From JBBQZU01 sp041749535 (GTDB lineage Bacteria; Bacteroidota; Bacteroidia; Flavobacteriales_D; Cryomorphaceae), in the NCBI GenBank assembly GCA_041749535.1, contig JBGTBE010000042.1, positions 70,702 to 134,701 on the forward strand: 64,000 nucleotides of DNA, in the 5' to 3' direction. Position 1 is the stretch's first letter. Every line of letters begins with the position of its first letter. Both the position numbers and the translations under genes were made by a program. Below, one piece after another: positions 59,480-64,000 of the stretch. The notes below the pieces were generated by a model, which was not told the origin of the DNA, did no database searches, and saw nothing but the letters and a program-made list of their open reading frames with translations.

Positions 59480-59917
59480 TGAGTTGTGGGTATAAGTCGG
59501 GCAATTCAAGAACTGAAAGCGGAATTTTATGGGACATCCTGAAATGAGCAATTCGTAAATGAAATTGCGCTATAAGGAACTGAGCAGGCTCCTAAGAACT
59601 TAGAGAAGGGCTCTTCAGCCTTAGATGCACAGGTTTTCGCAGGCTTAAAGAAAATCCCAAATTAAAATATTTTATTCCAAGTAGTTAGATAAATTTTTTA
59701 GTTACAAAATGGTGGGCTATTTATTTAAAAGGTAATAAAATGTAACTTGTCCCACTCAACCATAAATAGCCACAAGACCATCCCCTGATACTAAAAAAAC
59801 GAAATCCACAATATCAACTGACCATCACCCAAGAACCAAAACCAATCACTTTTCACCAAAGACCCTAGTCTCTAGTCACAATACCCACCACTCACTACTC
59901 AATACCAACAAAAAGAA
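59480..59917 (+). other. Long spacer upstream of flotillin: inverted repeats and a G-poor leader
   Basis: 438 bases with no gene. At 59715-59724 and 59762-59771 GGCTATTTAT and ATAAATAGCC are perfect complements. GTTACA (59701-59706) pairs with TGTAAC (59741-59746) in an order that crosses the first helix, so a pseudoknot is possible. From 59761 to the ATG the strand is almost free of G (about ten in 157), rich in A and C, and would be an unstructured mRNA leader. Confidence 0.55.
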
Positions 59918-61477
59918 ATGGACGCTTCAGGATTTATAGGCATTGCAATTACAGCAGCGATACTCTTTGTATTTATTCTGCTTTACTCTCTTTTCAAAAG
60001 GTACAAGCGCTGCCCTTCTGACCGTATACTCGTGGTATATGGCAAGGTGGGAAAGGGCTTAGACAGTGGTAGTCGCTCGGCCAAGTGCATTCATGGTGGA
60101 GCGGCTTTTATATGGCCCATCATACAGGATTATGCATTTCTGGATCTTACGCCTATCTCCATTGAAGTGCTGCTCACCAATGCACTTTCTCGCCAAAACA
60201 TACGGGTGGATGTACCCTCCCGCTTCACCGTTGGTATTACCACCGAGCCAGAGCCCATGATGAATGCTGCTGAACGTCTTTTGGGGCTGAACCAGCAGAG
60301 CATCCACGACCTGGCCAAGGACATCATTTTTGGACAGCTTCGCCTAGTGGTAGCCACGATGGACATTGAGGAAATCAACAACAACAGAGATAAATTCCTC
60401 ACCAACGTAGCTAGCAATGTAGAGGCGGAATTGAAGAAAATAGGGCTGAAGCTCATCAACGTGAACGTAACAGACATCAAGGATGAGAGCGGCTACATAG
60501 AAGCATTGGGCAAAGAAGCTGCTGCAAAAGCCATCAACGATGCCCGGCAGAGTGTGGCTGAAAAAACCCGGGACGGCTCTATTGGTGAAGCCAACGCAGT
60601 ACAGGACCAACGCACCCGTGTGGCAGCCCTTTTGGCACAGGCCATGATCGGTGAAGCCGATGCCAGCCGCGAAGAGCGCATCAAAACTTCCGAAGCGGAA
60701 GCCTCGGCAAAAGTAGGTGAAGCCGAAGCATTGCGCCGGGAACGTGTGGCGGTGGCCGAAGCCAATGCCCGCTCTGTGGAAGGTGAGAATACCTCCAGGA
60801 TAGATATTGCAAAATCGGACGCTTCGAGGCGGGAAGCAGAAGCCGAAGCCAACCGCCTTGCCATAGCTGCCGAAAAAGTAAAACAAGCCAAAGCCCTGGA
60901 AGAAGCCTACGCCGCCGAGCGTGCCGCTGAGCAGGCTCGTGCCTCCCGCGACAAGGCTACGCAAGAAGCCAATATTGTAATACCTGCCGAAATAGACAAG
61001 CGCAAGGTGGAGATTGACGCTGAAGCCGAAGCCGAAATGATTCGCAGACGCGCTAAGGGTGAAGCCGATGCCATCTTTATGAAAATGCAGGCCGAAGCAA
61101 ATGGGAATTATGAGATCCTGAGCAAGCAAGCCGAAGGATTTAAACAACTCGTAGCTGCAGCCGGGGCCAATACCAAGGACGCTGTAATGATTATGATTGC
61201 CGACAAGCTTACCGAGCTGGTGAAACTCCAATCAGAAGCGATACAGAACATCAAGATAGACAAGGTAACGGTGTGGGACAGCGCTGGCGGAGCTGGCAAA
61301 GATGGCAAAACCGCTACAAGTAACTTTATCTCCGGGCTCTACCAAAGCGTTCCCCCACTGCAGGATATGTTCAATATGGCCGGGATGAACCTGCCCAACT
61401 ATCTGAAGGGTGAGGAGAAGATGGATAAACCTACTAAACCTGGAAAAAAGGCAGAGGATAAGGGAGAAGGGGAGTAA
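59918..61477 (+). CDS. Flotillin-family SPFH protein
   Basis: 519 residues. A membrane hairpin or helix (GIAITAAILFVFILLYSLF, about 7-25) is followed by the SPFH domain (KCIHGGAAFIWPIIQDYAFLD and later IGLKLINVNVTDIKDESGY) and a long coiled coil of EA-rich repeats (about 215-410, with ADASREERIKTSEAEASAKV). The C-terminal region (TDKV... SGLYQSVPPLQDMFNMAGM) is typical of the FloT-like class. The product scaffolds membrane microdomains, probably with the NfeD-like protein. The last residues (KPTKPGKKAEDKGEGE) are charged. Confidence 0.93.
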   Translation: MDASGFIGIAITAAILFVFILLYSLFKRYKRCPSDRILVVYGKVGKGLDSGSRSAKCIHGGAAFIWPIIQDYAFLDLTPISIEVLLTNALSRQNIRVDVPSRFTVGITTEPEPMMNAAERLLGLNQQSIHDLAKDIIFGQLRLVVATMDIEEINNNRDKFLTNVASNVEAELKKIGLKLINVNVTDIKDESGYIEALGKEAAAKAINDARQSVAEKTRDGSIGEANAVQDQRTRVAALLAQAMIGEADASREERIKTSEAEASAKVGEAEALRRERVAVAEANARSVEGENTSRIDIAKSDASRREAEAEANRLAIAAEKVKQAKALEEAYAAERAAEQARASRDKATQEANIVIPAEIDKRKVEIDAEAEAEMIRRRAKGEADAIFMKMQAEANGNYEILSKQAEGFKQLVAAAGANTKDAVMIMIADKLTELVKLQSEAIQNIKIDKVTVWDSAGGAGKDGKTATSNFISGLYQSVPPLQDMFNMAGMNLPNYLKGEEKMDKPTKPGKKAEDKGEGE

Positions 61478-61730
61478 TCCCCGGCTTTTTAATGAATTTC
61501 TTTTGGAGTAGTTTTTCGATCATAAAGTAGGTGGTAATAAATTCGCAGGGCGAATGCCTGGAGGAGCGCTTCGTAGCCTTTATTGTGCGGTACCCGGAAG
61601 TCATTCGCACTGACTGAAGCTGTGTGAAATTATATACCCCACATATTTCTTTGTTCCTACTTGACACGAACGTCAATTTGAAGAAAACAAAATTCGACTA
61701 AAAATACTCAATAAATCCCAGAACAAATAA
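61478..61730. other. Spacer with a small palindrome
   Basis: 253 bases without a supported gene. ATTCGC-AGG-GCGAAT (61541-61555) is a perfect 6-bp hairpin, and a related CATTCGC occurs at 61613, which may reflect a REP-like element. A short minus-strand frame at 61434-61676 has no recognisable product and overlaps flotillin. Confidence 0.4.
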
Positions 61731-62147
61731 ATGAGGCACGCCAAAAACAAATCAGACCAAATCCTATTAAAAGCAGGAGAAGGAAGAGTCTACCAATGCG
61801 GTAAAATGACAGCAATCTTTAAAACGGACGAAAACGAAACCGACGATAAATACAGTGTGTCTGAATGGTGGCTCGAACCAAATTCGGAAGGACCGGGAGC
61901 GCACCAACACGAGGATAATGATGAAGTATTTTATGTTTTGGACGGAACAACTGCTTTTCTAATTGGTGCTAATTGGGTGGATGCAGAAAAGGGAACATTT
62001 ATTAGAATTCCAGCAAAAACTATGCACGACTTTGCAAACAAGACGGATAAGAAATCTTGTATTTTGAATTTTTTTATCCCAGGTGGTTTTGAAAGAAATA
62101 TGCCATCGATCGTAAAATGGTTTGAAGAAAATCCAGGCATTAAATAA
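61731..62147 (+). CDS. Cupin-domain protein
   Basis: 138 residues forming a single cupin barrel with GAHQHEDNDEVFYVLDG (His-x-His...Glu metal motif, about 56-72) and a later HDF (about 106-108). Such proteins bind a metal and act as small-molecule enzymes or sensors; the substrate is not readable. Base composition is more AT-rich than the upstream genes, and the next gene is alike, suggesting joint acquisition. The ATG at 61731 is the only sensible start. Confidence 0.8.
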   Translation: MRHAKNKSDQILLKAGEGRVYQCGKMTAIFKTDENETDDKYSVSEWWLEPNSEGPGAHQHEDNDEVFYVLDGTTAFLIGANWVDAEKGTFIRIPAKTMHDFANKTDKKSCILNFFIPGGFERNMPSIVKWFEENPGIK

Positions 62148-62151
62148 TTGT

Positions 62152-62607
62152 ATGAAAGATTATCACACCACGCTTAAATTAAATACGACAGTAAATAAAT
62201 TGTTCCAAGGTTTAACGAGAGAATTACCGTTTTGGTGGACAGATATGTTTGAAGGTTCGGCAATGAATAAGGATGACATTTTTACTGTTCGCTTTGGAGA
62301 CAATGTGTATAAAACAATGAAAATAGAAGGGTTAATTTACAACGAAAAAGTTGTTTGGCATGTGGAAAATTCTTTGATTGGTATTCCCGAATTAAAAAAC
62401 CAAACTGAATGGATTGGAACTACTATAATTTGGGAATTAACAGAAAGTGGCAGCAATGTTGTACTTCAACTTACGCACATAGGTTTAAATCCAGAGATAG
62501 AATGTTACGACATTTGCTCACGCGGTTGGCAACAGTTTACCGACAGTTTAAAATCATATATAGAGACCGGTAAAGGCAAACCATTCTCTATAAAATCAGG
62601 TGCATAA
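62152..62607 (+). CDS. SRPBCC/AHSA1-like protein
   Basis: From ATG 62152 (MKDYHTTLKLNTTVNKLFQGL, 151 residues); an in-frame TTG 30 nt upstream lies inside the cupin gene. The pattern is a Bet v1-like fold: strand, two short helices, then a curved sheet (VYKTMKIEGLIYNEKVVWHV, TTIIWELTESGSNVVLQLTH) and a long C-terminal helix (RGWQQFTDSLKSYIETGKGK). These domains bind hydrophobic small molecules. It is four bases after the cupin gene, so a two-gene operon. AT-rich. Confidence 0.75.
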   Translation: MKDYHTTLKLNTTVNKLFQGLTRELPFWWTDMFEGSAMNKDDIFTVRFGDNVYKTMKIEGLIYNEKVVWHVENSLIGIPELKNQTEWIGTTIIWELTESGSNVVLQLTHIGLNPEIECYDICSRGWQQFTDSLKSYIETGKGKPFSIKSGA

Positions 62608-62970
62608 ACAGGATAAAACCACTTCCACTGTCGGCAGACTCCGTTGCATATCTATATAATAATCAAATACTTTAAGCCCTTTAGATGATTCGTTGACCAA
62701 TTTTAACTACTTGTGCATCCGCACACTTTTGCCACCATAGATTTCCGCAAGCCCTGGTATTTATTGAAAAAGATTTCAAAACAATAAGATGGCTGTATTC
62801 TGGCCTATAAGAAGGGTTTGTGTTCCGGGTACTCCAAAGTTAAATTGCAGTTTACCCAGGGAATTTTGCACTGCCGTAATCCGCAAAGAATTATTCGGTT
62901 AGATTTGGGTGTGACAAAGATTTTTTGAGAAGGCATCCCGATGTATTTGAACTTCCTAAGAAACTAAATT
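62608..62970 (+). other. Spacer before the erythromycin esterase gene
   Basis: 363 bases. No coding frame or strong hairpin was seen. TAGATTTG (62900-62907) fits TAnnTTTG and lies 63 nt before the ATG at 62971; no TTG partner is at the usual distance. Confidence 0.4.
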
Positions 62971-63912
62971 ATGAACTATTATTTAGTCGGTATATGCATC
63001 GGTTTGTTGGCCTTCAATATATCATTCTCCCAATCCATCACAGTTGAGCAAAAGGCTTTTCTGAAAGAAAACTCAACGACGCTTTGTCTTGACAGTTTGC
63101 AAGATCAGGCAGACTGGAATTCGCTTTTGCCACATGTGAAAGACAAACGGTTCATCCTTCTGGGAGAGTTAAACCACGGCTCAAAAGAAATATTTGAATT
63201 GCGCAATTCACTGATCAGGTTTTTACATGAGAATTTGGGGATTAACGTGATACTATTTGAATCAGGAATCGGGGAACTGGTTACTGCAGATATGAAGATG
63301 GATTCAATGCCACCATCTCAAATGATAAGAGGATTAACTGGGGTATGGCAAACCGAGGAATTTATCCATTTAATGGACTATGTGAAATCGCAGAATATTT
63401 CAATCTCGGGGTTTGATGTACAAAGAACAGGTAGGTCATTTAGCGATATACTCAACCGTCTGGTAAAACAGTATGAACTTGATACAACAAGATGCAATAA
63501 CCTTGAATTTCGGTATGGCATTGCCGCAAAAGAATTGGCCAAAAGAAACGCCGTCTATGACTCTTTGAAAACCAACATTACCCAATTGATCGGCGACTAT
63601 GCCCAAACAAAAAATGAACTCGCTGCACCATTGAACAAGGACAATTCAAGGGAACTTCAATTTGCTACAGTTGTGCTTGAAAATAGACTGACCTATTTGA
63701 CATACATGCTTCAATTTCTCCAAGACAAAGATTGGAGTAAAAGATGGGCAGCACGTGACTCGGCAATGGCAAGCAACGTGCAGTGGTTGGTAGAAAATGT
63801 ATACGGAAATCAGCCAATGATCATCGTTGGACATAATTATCATATCGGAAAGTACAATGAGAATCACACCTGTCCAAGACGTTTAATTCTTAAAATCAAT
63901 ATTCCCGTTTGA
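62971..63912 (+). CDS. Erythromycin esterase family protein, 3'-truncated
   Basis: 313 residues with a signal peptide (LLAFNISFSQ, cleavage about 21). Family motifs are clear: ILLGELNHGSKEIFELRNSL (the Glu-x-x-His catalytic region, about 64-83) and FESGIGELV, then a mid-region GVWQTEEF and a late MIIVGHNYHIGKYNEN. Normal members continue for about 100 more residues after this His-rich motif; here the sequence turns into HTCPRRLILKINIPV and stops. The gene therefore looks cut or recombined. Such enzymes hydrolyse macrolide lactones in some cases, but many Bacteroidota members are of unknown substrate, and activity here is doubtful. Confidence 0.75.
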   Translation: MNYYLVGICIGLLAFNISFSQSITVEQKAFLKENSTTLCLDSLQDQADWNSLLPHVKDKRFILLGELNHGSKEIFELRNSLIRFLHENLGINVILFESGIGELVTADMKMDSMPPSQMIRGLTGVWQTEEFIHLMDYVKSQNISISGFDVQRTGRSFSDILNRLVKQYELDTTRCNNLEFRYGIAAKELAKRNAVYDSLKTNITQLIGDYAQTKNELAAPLNKDNSRELQFATVVLENRLTYLTYMLQFLQDKDWSKRWAARDSAMASNVQWLVENVYGNQPMIIVGHNYHIGKYNENHTCPRRLILKINIPV

Positions 63913-64000
63913 CGCGGGTTTCCGCTCCAAAATACAGCCTTTTTAAAAATAATCCCCCTTCCTTTAAAAGAGGACTGTTTGAGTTGAAAGATTTTTGATC
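63913..64000. other. Right edge of the window
   Basis: The last 88 bases contain no recognisable gene. CCCG (63904-63907) and CGGG form a weak hairpin across the esterase stop. It may be the junction that removed the 3' end of the esterase. Confidence 0.3.

Noticed and set aside
60344..61231. Minus-strand 295-residue frame inside flotillin
   Set aside because: Antisense of the EA-rich coiled coil; composition is a mirror of the repeats, and no signal or motif is present.
61434..61676. 80-residue minus-strand frame near the end of flotillin
   Set aside because: It overlaps the flotillin gene, has no homology I recognise and no start signals.

Overview
The window looks like a contiguous piece of a Bacteroidota chromosome, probably Flavobacteriales-like; I cannot name a species. 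The evidence is a fused CcoN-CcoO cbb3 oxidase with a single-haem CcoP, DUF4476, DUF6428, DUF6702 and OstA-like families, Bacteroidota-type lipoprotein signals, and repeated upstream motifs of the TAnnTTTG (-7) type, sometimes with TTG or TTTG about 20 nt further up. No rRNA, CRISPR array, intact insertion sequence or prophage is visible. The only RNA gene I can support is one tRNA-His.

Layout. 1-1965 (-): start of a large secreted protein that runs off the left edge. 2.3-4.4 kb (+): rpsP-rimM-trmN, with an unusually long EAPVA-repeat tail on S16. 4.5-6.7 kb: a lipoprotein convergent with a saccharopine dehydrogenase-like enzyme. 6.8-11.2 kb (+): a four-gene envelope operon, DUF4476 protein / CsgG-like lipoprotein / two LPP20-like lipoproteins. 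11.3-11.7 kb: two 80-bp direct repeats carrying terminator-like hairpins, then tRNA-His (-). 11.8-17.0 kb (-): overlapping tetR-ABC-hlyD-tolC efflux operon with a perfect 23-bp palindrome in front of tetR; the ABC protein has a degenerate nucleotide-binding domain. 17.1-19.2 kb (+): copper-type P-ATPase. 19.3-30.2 kb (-): GIY-YIG-like protein, then the complete cbb3 oxidase locus (fnr-like regulator, FNR-type site, usp, ccoI, ccoS, ccoNO, ccoQ, ccoP, ccoG, ccoH, TauE/DsbD_2-like protein). 30.3-39.0 kb (+): glyA, fumarylacetoacetase, relA/spoT, fur-like, STAS, purA, OstA-like. 39.1-42.3 kb (+): DUF6428 protein and a P2-like cation ATPase. 42.3-49.9 kb: lptD (-) divergent from amidase, MCE/MlaD, two Hdr-like Fe-S proteins and a conserved hypothetical (+). 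49.9-54.3 kb: crp, M1 peptidase, HupE (-) and divergent DUF6702 (+). 54.3-54.9 kb: frameshifted DUF1704 remnant. 54.9-59.5 kb: nth, peptide transporter, VOC protein, SDR, NfeD-like protein. 59.9-61.5 kb: flotillin. 61.7-64.0 kb: AT-richer cupin and SRPBCC genes and a 3'-truncated erythromycin esterase.

How the genes work together. The cbb3 block is a full micro-aerobic respiration module (regulator, copper supply, assembly factors, enzyme). OstA-like, LptD, the amidase and the MCE protein form an outer-membrane and cell-wall maintenance block. The CsgG/LPP20/DUF4476 operon and the ABC exporter with a degenerate ATPase site are the best candidates for poorly described biology. Several genes look as if they start 5-20 nt after their -7 element, implying very short leaders. 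All calls were made by reading the sequence; no database search was run.
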